Part shown: one piece after another, positions 53,755-64,000 of the stretch | Position numbering within the stretch: the first letter of the stretch is position 1 | How the letters are laid out: the number at the start of each line of letters is the position of its first letter | From: Spinacia oleracea | Lineage: Eukaryota > Streptophyta > Magnoliopsida > Caryophyllales > Amaranthaceae | Length of the DNA stretch: 64,000 nucleotides | Assembly: GCF_020520425.1 (NCBI RefSeq) | Contig: NC_079491.1 | Location: 40,910,027 to 40,974,026 of the forward strand | Direction of reading: 5' to 3' | The notes under the pieces: model-generated | Databases searched by the model: none | What the model saw: the letters and a program-made list of their open reading frames with translations, nothing else | Told to the model about the DNA's origin: nothing | Position numbers and translations under genes: made by a program

Positions 53755-55698
53755 GAAGTTTTCAAATGTTGCTCCAACTAAACCTTTTAGACTTGGATTG
53801 GATGAGATTTTGAACACTCTTGACAGGGCCTACATTATCACTGAGTAGGTATATGAAGTTTGAAATCATATTCTAGATGTTTATTTCCCTGTAAGGGAAC
53901 ATCTAAACTATATATTACATAAGTGTATGTTATTATACTGTATGATGTATTTGAAAAGGTTATGCCTCATAGTTTGATTTTCACTTCCTCATTCAGGAAT
54001 ATGATGTTGTTGCCGAGCTAGACACCCTAGAAGGAGAGTAAGAAGAATCGTACAAAGATAGCATAATACTTCGATTATCCAACTCCAACCTCACTTCACA
54101 GACACCAGATATGCAGGTGGGACATCTTCTCCATATCAATCAATCAATGGATTATTCAAAAATAATCACTTAGTGCTTAATTACCTGAGTGACTCCAAGT
54201 AAATAATCAGGAACCCCCTCATATTTTTTGGAAGAGGGTTAGAAGAAAGGGTTTCATGCTTAATTCATTTCACCTGAATCCCCTTATGTGAATTTTTTCA
54301 TAGCTTTCGTCTGAACCTGAATGTATGATTCATTTCTGGTTACACTGGAACGCTGCTTTTATATTTGAGAATCAGTCAACACGGCTATAACATTTGACTG
54401 TTCTTTTTGTAGCTTTCGTGAAACAAGCTGTAGGAACTAATGTTTGTATTCTGTATAACTCTTTGATAATCTACCTAATACGACGAATTCATGATTTTTA
54501 AAGCATATCTTCTGGTGGACTTAAGCATTGTTATAAAGATGGAGCTTCCTTGATCTTGTATCAAAAGTTTCGTTAAGGTGTTATAGGCGTAGGATTGGGC
54601 TTGCTTATGGAGTTATGTGGCGTATGTCTTTGCCTTTCTGATATGATATGGGTTTAGCCTTTTCTCCAAGTATTCGAGTATTAATTACCTTATCAATTTG
54701 CATTTTATTTGAAAAATGTCTATCCCTCCAATGAATTATCTTGTTGATTTTTCTTGTTGTGTGAAATTGCTTTAATTTCCTTACCTGGTTGGCTAATTGT
54801 ACTGTATTTAGTCTCACTTTAGTTATCTGAGAATTATTAGGTAGATCTGAATATTTGAAAAGTTTTAAGAATACAGTGAAATTTTTTCAAAGAAAAAGGT
54901 AGGATGAGAAATAACAAGCATTTTCTGTAATGTACAAACAGGCTGTAGCCTGTAGATTTATCAAAGTGTCCATGAAGGAGTCAACTATGGATCAAGTTTC
55001 AGTTATTAATCCATCTCAATATACACAAGTCAAAAGTCACAGGCAGTTACCCAGTGGTTAAGTGAGTAATATACCTTCAACTTTTTGTCAGAACTCATAT
55101 TCTGATGATTTATTTACTTTGGATTCTTTCAATTCCTCTATGTTTGTCTAACTTACAGATTCATGGATCACAAGCATTGCTCGTGGTTATCCCGGCCTTA
55201 AATTAACTTGTTTATAATTTCTTTGTCGATCACAAGCATTCTATATATTTCGTATATACTATGATGTGGGTTTGCTGCTGCAATACTCTGGTGGTGTTTC
55301 TTTTTTTTGTGGATAAGTGGGATTGCAGTCCTGTTAGAATTTCAGTTGGTTGGTGTTGTTGGATGGCTACCTGCTATTTTTTTTGGAGTTTTCTTTGGTG
55401 TCTTAATGCTGATGTCCTTTAGTTTAGGCAACGAAATAAATTTCCCGTAATATATTGATGGTTGGTATTCACAGTTTCATTCAGCTGTTTATATATATCT
55501 TATCGTAAATCGGTAAATGAGTCGGTTTTTTTAAATTATCCTTTGTTTAACTACTAATTATGCTACTCATTACAGTTTTCTGAAGAAACTTATTCATCGG
55601 GAAATGTGGATGAGGTTAGAGATATGTGGGTCGAGTATTTGCTCAAGCAAGAAGCGGATGAAGAAAACCAAGTTGATGGTATGAAAATAACTCCATGA
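53755..55698 (+). pseudogene. Exon-like chain inside the CACTA element, product unknown
   Basis: Several short open segments follow acceptor-like AG sites on the plus strand. After TTACAG at 53754: KFSNVAPTKPFRLGLDEILN, then TLDRAYIITE. After ATTCAG at 53996: EYDVVAELDTLEGE followed by a stop. Near 54950: RFIKVSMKESTMDQVSVINP. After TTACAG at 55575: FSEETYSSGNVDEVRDMWVE, then YLLKQEADEENQVD and a stop at 55696-55698. The composition and spacing look like exons of a real, now damaged gene, either a captured host gene or the element's own. I do not recognise the family. No transposase motif is visible. Confidence 0.35.
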
Positions 55699-56039
55699 GT
55701 TTCGGTTCCAATTGTTGGTAAATTGGCGTGAATGATTATATTTTTGAATTGATTTTTGTTTTACGTTTTTTGGAAATTGCGATGTAAAGCTTTGACGTTT
55801 ATGCAAATTACAATTTATGTAAAGCTTGCGTTTTGAGCATTACTTGTGGGAAATATATATTTTTTGTTAATATATGGATTATGGAATTGTTCTCTAATTA
55901 TTACAAATTATGTATTATAGCAGGTGTGGTTTTGTGCGTTTGATGCCTGCTGGCAGGTGTAATATATGTATATTAATTCTGAATTGGCGCAGCTGACATG
56001 TATTCTGCTATTATCGAATTTTTTTTTTCAAAAAAAAGT

Positions 56040-56470
56040 TTCAAAGAGACCCGTCAGGTGTAATAAAGGCTCTCTAGTTATAATAATAAAAAATTCAAAG
56101 AGACCCCATATCTAAGATATGAGATCTTAATTTGAAAAAAAAAATAATAATAAAAATAACAAAGAGACCCCCTATCTTATATATGAGGTCTTAACTACTT
56201 TAATAAACAAAAATAAAAATATTCAAAGAGACCTCCTATCTCAGTTATGGGGTCTGAACATTTAACAAACAGATCTCATATCTCTAATAAGAGATCTCTT
56301 TCCCTTCTAAAATATTTTCACCAACGTTTACATAAGAGACCCTCTTTCTTACGTGGGAGGTCTCTAACTTTTAACAAACAGACCCCCTCTTCATGAGGGG
56401 GTCTCTTTATCAAAGAGACCTGTGAGATAGAGACCCCTTGAAAGGAGATCTCTTAAGCCATTTTGGAAGG
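56040..56470. repeat. Right subterminal AGAGACC cluster
   Basis: AAAGAGACCC and its complement GGGTCTCTTT occur many times, often with TCTTATATATGAGATC-like inverted pairs, up to the right terminus. Confidence 0.75.
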
Positions 56471-56497
56471 GTCTCTTTGCCCTTTTTTGTAGTAGTG

Positions 56498-57124
56498 ACT
56501 CAGGCAGCCCTCAATCGTTGGATTGATGCCAACAAGGATGTTAAATGTCTAATGCTCGCCACCATGAGTGCAGATCTGCAGAAAACGTTCATCAACTCAG
56601 ATGCTTTCACAATCATCAGTGAGTTGAAGAACATGTTCCAAGATCTGGCTCGAGTCGAAAGATTCGAGACTCATAGGCAAATTCTTGAGACCAAGCTTAA
56701 GAAAGGCGAGCCCGTAAGTCCACATGTTCTCAAAATGATTGGACTCATTGAGAATATGAGTCGGCTGGATCAGCAATTTTCTCAGGAAATGGCTATAGAC
56801 ACCATCCTCCATTCTCTTCATAGCGGGTATGATCAGTTCAAAGTGAACTACAGTATGAATAGTCTGGACAAAACGCTCACTGAGCTTCACGGTATGCTGA
56901 AGACCGCTGAAAAGACGCTCAAAAGTGATAAGCAGGATGTGCTTATGATGCGTGGGGGCAAGTTCAAGAAATCTGGAAAGAAGAGGAATGCTAAGAAAGG
57001 TGGCAAGAAGGCCAGCCCAACTAAGCAAACTGGCGCCAAATCTGTAAAGAGGAAGGTCAGTTAACCCACTTCTGAATCCGAATGCTTCTACTGCAAGAAG
57101 AAGGGGCATTGGAAGAGAGATTGC
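56498..57124 (+). pseudogene. gag: Copia gag of D, C-terminal part with zinc knuckle
   Basis: Resumes gag in the same frame after the ACT duplication: ALNRWIDANKDVKCLMLATM, LKNMFQDLARVERFETHRQI, HSLHSGYDQFKVNYSM. Then comes a Lys-rich run and a TAA at 57062-57064 where the frame would otherwise continue. In the same frame follows the zinc knuckle CFYCKKKGHWKRDC (CX2CX4HX4C). One nonsense change therefore separates gag from its nucleocapsid motif and from pol, which shares this frame. Confidence 0.88.
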
Positions 57125-58879
57125 TTGAAGCTAAAGGAAGATCAGAAGAACGGAACAGTCGTTCCATCTTCAGGTATTTTCGTTATAGACTGTATACTTG
57201 CTAATTTAACTTCTTGGGTATTAGATACAGGTTGTGGCTCACACTTATGTTCCAATCCACAGGGACTAAGAAGAAGTAGAAAGTTAAGCAAGGGTGAAGT
57301 CGACCTACGAGTGGGAAATGGAGCACGGATTGCTGCATTAGCTGTAGGAACTTATTATTTGTCGTTGCCCTCCGGGCTAGTTTTGGAACTGGAAGAATGT
57401 TTCCATGTTCCAAGTCTTACTAAAAACATCATTTCAGTTTCTTGCTTAGATGCTAAGGGATTTTCCTTTTTAATAAAAGACAATAGTTGTTCGTTTTATT
57501 TTAAAGAGATGTTTTATGGATCTGCTAGATTAGTCAATGGACTTTATTTATTAGATCACGACAAACAAGTATATAACATAAATACCAAAAAGGCCAAAAA
57601 GGATGATTCAGATCTCACCTATCTGTGGCATTGTCGATTAGGCCATATAAACTTGAAACGCTTAAAAAGACGTCAAAAGGAAGGAATTCTAGAACCATTT
57701 GACTTAGAGGATTATGGTAAATGCGAATCATGTTTACTTGGCAAAATGACAAAGCGACCTTTCTCTAAAGTTGGAGAAAGAGCGAATGAACTATTGGGTT
57801 TAATCCATACAGATGTATGTGGACCAATGAGTACAAATGCTAGAGGTGGTTTCAGCTACTTTATCACTTTCACTGATGACTTCAGTAGATATGGTTATGT
57901 CTACCTAATGAAGCATAAGTCTGAATCCTTTGACAAATTCAAGGAATTTCAGAGTGAAGTAGAGAATCAATTAGGCAAGAAGATTAAGGCACTGCGATCT
58001 GATAGAGGCGGTGAATATCTGAGCTATGAATTTGATGACCATCTGAAAGAATGTGGAATTCTATCAGAATTGACTCCTCCTGGAACACCACAAGGGAACG
58101 GTGTGTCGGAACGGAGGAACAGAACCTTGCTAGACATGGTCAGGTCAATGATGGGTCAGGCCAAACTTCCATTAAAATTTTGGGGACATGCACTAAATAC
58201 AGCTGCACTCACTATAAATAGTGCTCCGTCTAAAGCTGTCGAAAAAACTCCATATGAATTATGGTTTGGAAAGCCTCCAAATGTGTCTTTTCTTAAGATT
58301 TGGGGATGTGAAGTATACGTCAAACGATTAATTTCAGACAAACTTCATCCAAAATCTGACAAATGTATCCTTGTGGGCTATCCAAAGGAAACAAAGGGGT
58401 ATTACTTCTACAATACATCTGAGAACAAGGTATTTGTTGCTCGAGATGGTGTGTTTTTGGAGAAAGATCACATTTCCAAAATGACAAGTGGGAGAAAAGT
58501 AGACCTCGAAGAAATTCGAGTCGAACAACAAACTCTAGAGAATGCTCAAGATGACATTCAGGATGAAACTCAGAGATCTTTAGAAGAATCTGGTGAGAAT
58601 CATGGTCAATCTAGAAATGTTACCCCGCGTAGATCGCAAAGATATAGATCTCAACCGGAAAGGTACTTAGGTATTTTGACGAACGAGAGCTATGACGTTC
58701 TATTACTTGAAAGTGATGAACCTGCGACTTACAAACAAGCTATGACGAGCCCTAGCTCCAAGCAATGGCAAGAAGCCATGCAATCTGAATTAGACTCCAT
58801 GTCTGAAAACCAAGTATGGGATTGGTCGATTTGCCAGATGGCTACCAAGCCATTGGAAGCAAATGGGTTTTCAAACTGA
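57125..58879 (+). pseudogene. pol: Copia pol of D, part 1: protease, integrase, start of RT
   Basis: Same frame as gag. Aspartic protease with SWVLDTGCGSHLC (active DTG). GAG-pre-integrase HHCC finger (LWHCRLGHINLKRL and KCESCLLGKMTKRPF). Integrase core with DDE residues in LIHTDVCGPMST, LRSDRGGEYLSYEF and GVSERRNRTLLDMVRS, then the copia chromodomain-free C-terminal part and a linker with RSQRYRSQPERYLGI. RT begins KQWQEAMQSELDSMSENQVW. A 1-base deletion near 58822 shifts the frame to a stop at 58877-58879, while the correct continuation (VDLPDGYQAIGSKWVFKLKK) is in the next frame. Confidence 0.9.
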
Positions 58880-59809
58880 AAAAGGACAAGGATGGGAAAC
58901 TTGAAGTTTTCAAAGCTAGATTGGTTGCAAAAAGGTTACAGGCAAGTCCACGGTGTGGATTACGATGAAACCTTTTCACCAGTTGCAATGCTAAAGTCTA
59001 TTCGGATAATGTTAGCAATCGCTGCATATTACGATTACGAAATATGGCACATGGATGTCAAAACTGCTTTCTTAAACGGCGTTTTAACAGAAACTGTGTT
59101 TATGACACAGCCTGAAGGTTTTGAGGATCCAAAGAATGTTAAAAAGGTATGCAAGCTAAAGAAGTCAATCTACGGATTGAAGCAGGCATCCAGGAGCTGG
59201 AATATACGTTTTGATGAAGCAGTAAGTGACTTTGGTTTCATCAAGAACGCAGACGAATCTTGTGTATACAAGAAGGTCAGTGGGAGCAAAATTGCTTTCC
59301 TAGTATTATATGTCGACGACATATTACTTATCGGAAATGACATTCCTATGTTGAACTCTGTCAAGATTTGGCTTGGGAAATGTTTTTCGATGAAAGATCT
59401 AGGAGAAGCACAGTACATATTGGGCATCAAGATTTACAGAGATAGATCTAAAAGGATGATTGGACTTAGTCAAAGCACTTATATCAATAAGGTGCTTGAT
59501 AGGTTCAAGATGGCGGACTCCAAGCGAGGCTACCTACCCATGTCTCATGGAATAACTCTAAGCAAGACTCAGTGCCCAAAAACACTTGATGATCGTAGAC
59601 GAATGAATGGGATTCCATATGCATCATTGATTGGTTCAATAATTTATGCTATGATATGTACACGCCCGGATGTTGCGTACGCACTCAGTGCTACAAGCAG
59701 ATACCAGTCAGACCCAGGAGAGGCGCATTGGACTGCTGCCAAGAATATTCTGAAGTACCTGAAAAGGCATAAAATGACTTCCTGGTCTATGGTGGAGATG
59801 ATGAATTAA
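58880..59809 (+). pseudogene. pol: Copia pol of D, part 2: reverse transcriptase
   Basis: A 1-base insertion in an A run near 58936 moves the RT into this frame. It reads QVHGVDYDETFSPVAMLKSI, WHMDVKTAFLNGVLTETVFM, KKSIYGLKQASRSWNIRFDE and the catalytic LVLYVDDILLIGND, then SMKDLGEAQYILGIKIYRDR and PYASLIGSIIYAMICTRPDV. A third frame error (1 base lost near 59775) ends it at MMN while RNase H continues in another frame. All RT motifs are present. Confidence 0.92.
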
Positions 59810-60297
59810 TTGTTAAAGGCTATACGGACGCAAGTTTCCAAACCGACAAAGATGATTTCAGATCACAGTCTGGGTTTGTCTTCTGCCTCAACGGGGGTGC
59901 AGTAAGCTGGAAAAGTGCTAAGCAAAGCACCATTGCGGATTCTACAACTGAAGCGGAGTACATTGCTGCACATGAAGCAGCAAAGGAAGCTATATGGCTA
60001 AGGAAGTTCATAGGTGAACTTGGTGTAGTCCCCTCCATTAAAGGACCAATAGCCCTGTATTGTGATAATAACGGAGCTATTGCACAGGCAAAGGAGCCTA
60101 GACACCACCAGAGAGTCAAGCATGTACTTCGTAGATTTCACCTTCTACGAGAGTTCGTTGAAAGAAAAGAAGTCGAGATAAACAAGATTGGAACTGATGA
60201 CAACATATCAGATCCATTGACTAAACCTCTGCCGCAGGCGAAGCACAACTCGCACACTGCAGCTATGGGAATCAAGCATATTGGAGAATGGCTTTGA
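59776..60297 (+). pseudogene. pol: Copia pol of D, part 3: RNase H
   Basis: After the frame error: FLVYGGDDELIVKGYTDASF, SQSGFVFCLNGGAVSWKSAK, STTEAEYIAAHEAAKEAIWL, LYCDNNGAIAQAKEPRHHQR and the terminal DNISDPLTKPLPQAKH, ending GEWL and TGA at 60295-60297. Catalytic acidic residues (TDAS, TEAEY, CDNN) are intact. Confidence 0.9.
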
Positions 60298-61162
60298 TAT
60301 CCCTGTTTAATGTTTTAAAGTTTTAGAGTTTAAATCTTTGTAAAACATTATTGGTTAATCATTCACAATAAATGAAAAGAATTCATTTTTCCATTTAATT
60401 TGTGGTTTATTAAATGATGAGTCCCTTCAATTTGACGATGTATTCAAGATAGACTGTCAGGACCAGTCCTGTGACTAAGAAATGTCTATCAAGTGAACTT
60501 GAATGTCAAAGGTTGAAAATGGTCCCTAGTCGGAGTTTTCTATAAAATTGGACGCATAGAAAACGTTAAACGACTAGAATGCAAGATGACTAGTAGTTAT
60601 GTTTCTTGAACTATGTGGACATGGCAATGTCATAATCATTTGCATAGATACTTAGTTTGGGAAGACTAGTATCGGACAACACCTATGAAACTTTACTGTA
60701 AGAGATGAAAATCTGTCATAAGTAAATTTCATTAAAATTATTAGACACTAAATCCTCAATACCTGAGTGATTTGAGATTACTTGTTTGAGAACTGGTTGC
60801 TTTGACGTTGACCAACCGTCGCACCGTAAAAGGAGGCTATAAAGGCAACGCTTAGGTAATCACCTATCAAAAGAAGTCTAATCTCAAGATCGCAAGATTG
60901 GGATTGTCCTCCCATAAATCGGGATGAGATGCTTAAAAGTTGTACAAGGCCACTCGGAGAGCTAGAAACTGTGAAATGCATGGCCGTGCTCGGATGAATC
61001 ATAGGCTATGATTATCTGTCTATTTGATCAGTTGAACTCTGAAACCGAGAAACACCTCTGGACATAATAAGGATGACAACTCTTACCTTATGTTCAAGAG
61101 CAAGCATCGAGCGACAAAGGAATTAGGAAATGCACACTTGTCCCTAAGGACAAGTGGGAGAC
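60298..61162 (+). other. 3' untranslated region of copia D with polypurine tract
   Basis: No supported frame. The last bases AAGGACAAGTGGGAGAC (61146-61162) form the polypurine tract directly before the LTR TGAAGG. Confidence 0.7.
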
Positions 61163-62535
61163 TGAAGGAAATAATGCCCTTGGTCCAAGTATGCATTCAA
61201 TGTTAAGTCTAATAAATGCGGTTCAGTATTAATTAACAAGTTAATAATTCAGTGAGATCAAGTGAGCTGAATGCCTAGCTAGAGGCCGCTTCAGTTCAAG
61301 TGGAATTAATGATATTAATCCACAGCTTACTCTTGACTGAACCCGTAGGGTCACACAAATAGTACGTAAACGGATCAAGTATTTAATGGCATTAAATACT
61401 CCATCTATGGATATTCGGAATCGACGGATCTTGGTTTCAGTGGGAGCTGAGATCGTCACAGGCAAGAATGAATACTCCGGAAACGATGATATTGCCGGAA
61501 ACGCAAATATGGATCGTATCGGGAATATAAATATTATCCAAGTCGTAGATGTTGCCGGTAACGGAAACATGGTACGTATCGGAAAATATTATCGGAAATG
61601 GAAATATTGCCGGAATCGGAAATATTGCCGGAAACGGAAATATTGTCAGAATCGGAAATATTATCGGAATCGGAAAATAATTCCGGAAACGGAAATATTA
61701 AATATTTGTTCGAAACGAAAATTGATTCCGGAATCGGAAATATTAAATATTGTTCGTATCGGAAATGAATTCCAGAACCGGGAATTTAATCGGAAGCGTA
61801 TCGTACGAATAAACATCGGACGAGCTTGCTAGACGCAAGGCCTAGCACGAAGCTAGGCCCAACGCCTAGCAAAGCCCGCGCGCGACCAAAGCAAGCAAAG
61901 CCCAAACGCGAGAGCAAGGCCAGCAGGCGCGCGCCCCTCGTGGGCTGCGAGCACTTGCTGGGCCTGGGCTCAGCGCGCGCGCGCATGGCGCCCCTCGTTG
62001 GCTGCCGCGCCTGCGTGTGTGTTTGTGCTTGCGTACGAAACCTTGATCGGTTAGGATTCGTATAAGATTGATTTCCTAAGTCTACTAGATAAATTAAGTG
62101 ATTGAATTTTAGATTAATCCAGATTCACTAAATCGTTTCCTAGTAGGATTCTAATATCCGATACCCATGCCCTATAAATAGGTGATCAATGCTCACAATT
62201 TATATCGAGTATTCAAGTATTAAAAAGTGATTTTTGAGAGCAAAAATTCAGTCATACAATTGCCTATATGTGCCGAAAATTCTAAGTACCTTAAGGGCGA
62301 TCCTAGTTGGTCAAGCTTAAGGCGGATCCGGACGTGCTGTGGACTATCTACGGAGGGACGACACTTGGAGTCCTAAAGACTTGTTCTTGTTCGGTTCGGG
62401 CGCAGCTAGGGAAGGCACGCAACAAAGAGTATGCATCTAAACTATGCTAAATGATTATGTGTAAATAATATGCTTTCCTGGCTTTATGGTTTTTCCGCAT
62501 GATTTATGAATTTTCATATGTATCATAACATAACA
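61163..62535 (+). repeat. 3' LTR of copia D
   Basis: Nearly identical to 47247-48620, with scattered single-base differences. TATA box is at 62172-62180. The GGAAnCGGAAATATT region lies at 61476-61785. It ends CATAACATAACA before GCCAA. Confidence 0.92.
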
Positions 62536-62578
62536 GCCAACGCCTAACAGCCCGTTGGAGTAAGAAAGGAATCGACAT
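62536..62578 (-). CDS. Antisense gene of A, start codon segment
   Basis: The minus strand ATG at 62578-62576 begins MSIPFLLQRAVRRW. The frame joins 47246-46645 when copia D and one copy of its 5-bp target duplication are removed, giving RRWVRALTP across the site. The TATA-like box 82 bp upstream and the open frame through the junction support this as the true start. The segment is too short to be found on its own. Confidence 0.65.
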
Positions 62579-62659
62579 GACGAAAGCAAGGAGTAACTAA
62601 AACGCAGCAAAGAAAGAAGGAAATTGAGAGTGACAGAAAATAGGGACGTATCTAGCCCC

Positions 62660-62669
62660 TATATATAGC
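62660..62669 (-). promoter_or_regulatory. TATA box of the antisense gene of A
   Basis: The minus strand reads CTATATATAG, 82 bp before the ATG at 62578. A double-hairpin module lies about 80 bp further upstream, as in the LTR promoters. Confidence 0.55.
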
Positions 62670-63711
62670 TGAACGCATCAAGTGACATCCTGATCCCATT
62701 CGGAAACGCGTTTAGAAATCCGAAAGTCAAAATTCGCCAGGAAAGGACTTTCAGCGCCCGAAGCTGGGCGCCGAAATAATTAACGCCCAGCCTTGGGCGC
62801 CGAAAATGCAGCCCAAGGCCCAGATTTCACAAAACGCGGAACAGGAAAAGACTTAAAACCGTGTTGCTAGACACGAGGTCCTATTGCAATTAAGATCAAG
62901 CCCAAAAGCACCTTTAAGCTCCCAAATAGCAAAAATGAATGCTAAAACTTGGTCGAAACTTAGACTTGTCTCAAGGAACATATATGTACACTTATCAAAA
63001 CAAATATGAAATATCAAGGTCATTCTTCGAAACACCAAAAAATGTTGTTAAGTCGTTGGTTTCTCAAATAAGAAATGTTTTTCTGTCAAAAGATTAATCC
63101 GGGCCAAGCTAAACCGGATGATATTAAACCTTTTCGCCCGAAGACTGAAGTCGCACCCCATGACTTCGCCAAAATAGCACACCACTATGAAAGGTCGCTC
63201 GCACATACGAGCACGACCCCAAACATGATTAAAAGACGTTATGAAGTATGCGAAAAATGACCAACAAAGCCCAAGTGCTTGGGGGCTCGCGAAAAGTATA
63301 CTCCAACAAAGAGTGCGCAATGGAAATCACATTCCCGGACTACGCTATACGCCGTCCCATGTTTGGATGATCTCAAAAGAACAGATTCGACTTCAGGAAA
63401 GGGTCGTCATGGACACTTGTACATGGTCCTCTGATCAAAGACCAAGTGGTAGCAAAAATCGAGCCGTAAAGACTAGCTCAAAACCACGAAAGCAGACGGT
63501 CGCAAGACAAAGGTCCGTCTAAACCCGTTGTCAACACACGTTCAGGTTACAACTAAATTCGGGCATCCCTCGAAAGAATTCGCTCTTGCAAGAATGAACA
63601 AAAGAAATTCTCAAAAAAGAAATCACGATAAAAAATAGGAAACTTGCCCATCTCAGTTGGCAAGATCACGTCACGAACCACACGAGTTCCAAAACGAAAA
63701 ACGAATTCAGG
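62670..63711. other. Element A region beyond the antisense promoter
   Basis: No supported gene. The sequence from 63060 to 63560 is the inverse of 18060-18600 in B (for example CATGGTCCTCTGATCAAAGA and the ACAAAGTCG-type block), confirming that A and B share this region. Confidence 0.55.
62750..62806 (-). repeat. Double-hairpin module 16 (antisense promoter of A)
   Basis: TTCAGCGCCCGAAGCTGGGC and TAACGCCCAGCCTTGGGCGC arms, about 80 bp upstream of the antisense TATA box at 62660-62669. Confidence 0.8.
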
Positions 63712-64000
63712 GACGTCCACCCTCAGCGGACAGGGTTCGCCCACCCTCAGCGGGCGGGGTCTGCGTCACTAGCCGCGCAGATCCTCAGTTTTCGAAAAAT
63801 AGAGTCTTCAAAAAAAAAAAAAAAAATGAAACAGGTTCGCCATCTTCAACCGGCGGGGGTCTACGGTGCAAACCACGTAGGTCCTTATTTCTAAAAAATA
63901 AACACAAAACAAATTTCAAAATAGATTCGTCCACTTCTATCGGACGGGGTGTCCACCCTTAGTGGACAGGTTCGCCATCTTCAGCCGGCGGGGTCTACGT
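63712..64000. repeat. Tandem hairpin units of A, cut by window end
   Basis: Same family as 43500-43897: GTCCACCCTCAGCGGAC, GCCCACCCTCAGCGGGC, GGGGTCTGCGTCACTAGCCG and so on. The polypurine tract and 3' LTR of A are expected a few hundred bp beyond the right edge. Confidence 0.8.

Larger units (their letters stand above)
51688..56497 (+). mobile_element. CACTA transposon in copia gag, with ACT target duplication
   Basis: Left end CACTACTACAAAAATTGGCA and right end complement (TGCCCTTTTTTGTAGTAGTG) form a terminal inverted repeat of about 26 bp with few mismatches. ACT flanks both sides (51685-51687, 56498-56500), the 3-bp duplication expected for CACTA. AGAGACC/GGTCTCT motifs crowd both subterminal regions (51700-51930, 56040-56470). 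A second, internal copy of the left end is at 53561. The interior holds exon-like pieces but no recognisable transposase. Removing the element and one ACT restores the gag frame. Confidence 0.92.
47247..62535 (+). mobile_element. Element D: Ty1/copia retrotransposon, near-complete, in antisense gene of A
   Basis: Two nearly identical LTRs (1374 and 1373 bp) bound an interior with a tRNA-iMet-type primer-binding site, a very long GC-variable leader, gag, pol and a purine tract. Flanks are CCCAA (47242-47246) and GCCAA (62536-62540), a target duplication with one mismatch. Gag is interrupted by a CACTA element (51688-56497). Without that insertion D would be about 10.5 kb. Pol carries one stop and three single-base frameshifts. 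LTR near-identity suggests recent insertion. The gag and RNase H style suggest an Angela/Tork-like lineage, unverified. Confidence 0.9.

Noticed and set aside
61241..62065. ORFs inside the copia LTRs (also 47325-47667, 47870-48140)
   Set aside because: They occur identically in both LTRs, which are non-coding, and reflect the GGAAAT array and GC-rich stretch.

Overview
This window is plant nuclear DNA, almost entirely transposable elements stacked inside one another. I infer a flowering plant with a repeat-rich genome because Ty1/copia, Ty3/gypsy (Tat type), CACTA, Mutator-like and PIF/hAT-like elements all occur, introns have GT-AG ends, and two fragments look like plant host genes (a YTH-domain m6A reader and an ankyrin protein). 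A Caryophyllales species such as spinach or beet is only a guess. No rRNA, tRNA or CRISPR was seen. The one candidate host gene is an open frame running off the left edge.

Layout. 1-301: partial minus-strand ORF with a TATA-like box upstream. 889-10805: the 3' part of a minus-strand copia element (LTR 889-1196, pol pieces 1311-2198 and 10536-10805), split by an 8.3-kb CACTA-type element (2199-10535). That element carries an ankyrin-like fragment, a transposase tail, a Mutator-like MITE with a perfect 9-bp target duplication and a PIF/hAT-like insertion. A second, opposite CACTA end starts at 10806. 14072-26892: four copies of one gypsy LTR in alternating orientation, bounding a minus-strand element (B, about 15428-25635) that has no gag or pol but holds a fragment resembling a YTH/ECT gene. 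25639-64000: a plus-strand gypsy element (A) with leader, gag and a broken protease, then an antisense gene. Two insertions split that antisense gene: element C (32803-45891, 13.1 kb, target duplication GGGTG) and copia element D (47247-62535, 15.3 kb). D is itself interrupted in gag by a 4.8-kb CACTA element (51688-56497, target duplication ACT).

How the parts relate. A, B and C belong to one gypsy family: shared LTR, primer-binding site, leader, hairpin-rich 3' repeats and polypurine tract. A keeps gag but lacks RT, RNase H and integrase. C keeps RT, two RNase H domains and integrase but lacks gag. B has neither. A and C each carry a spliced antisense gene, with a plant-mobile-domain-like protein in C and a DUF7745-like protein in A. 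Each antisense gene has its own TATA-like box.

The most striking unexplained signal is a roughly 57-bp double-hairpin module (two arms of the form TTCarCGCCCAG..CTGGGCGyyGAAA). It occurs 16 times, only in the gypsy family. Copies lie about 75-130 bp upstream of the TATA box in every LTR and just upstream of the TATA-like boxes of both antisense genes. Others lie in leaders, 3' regions and one intron.
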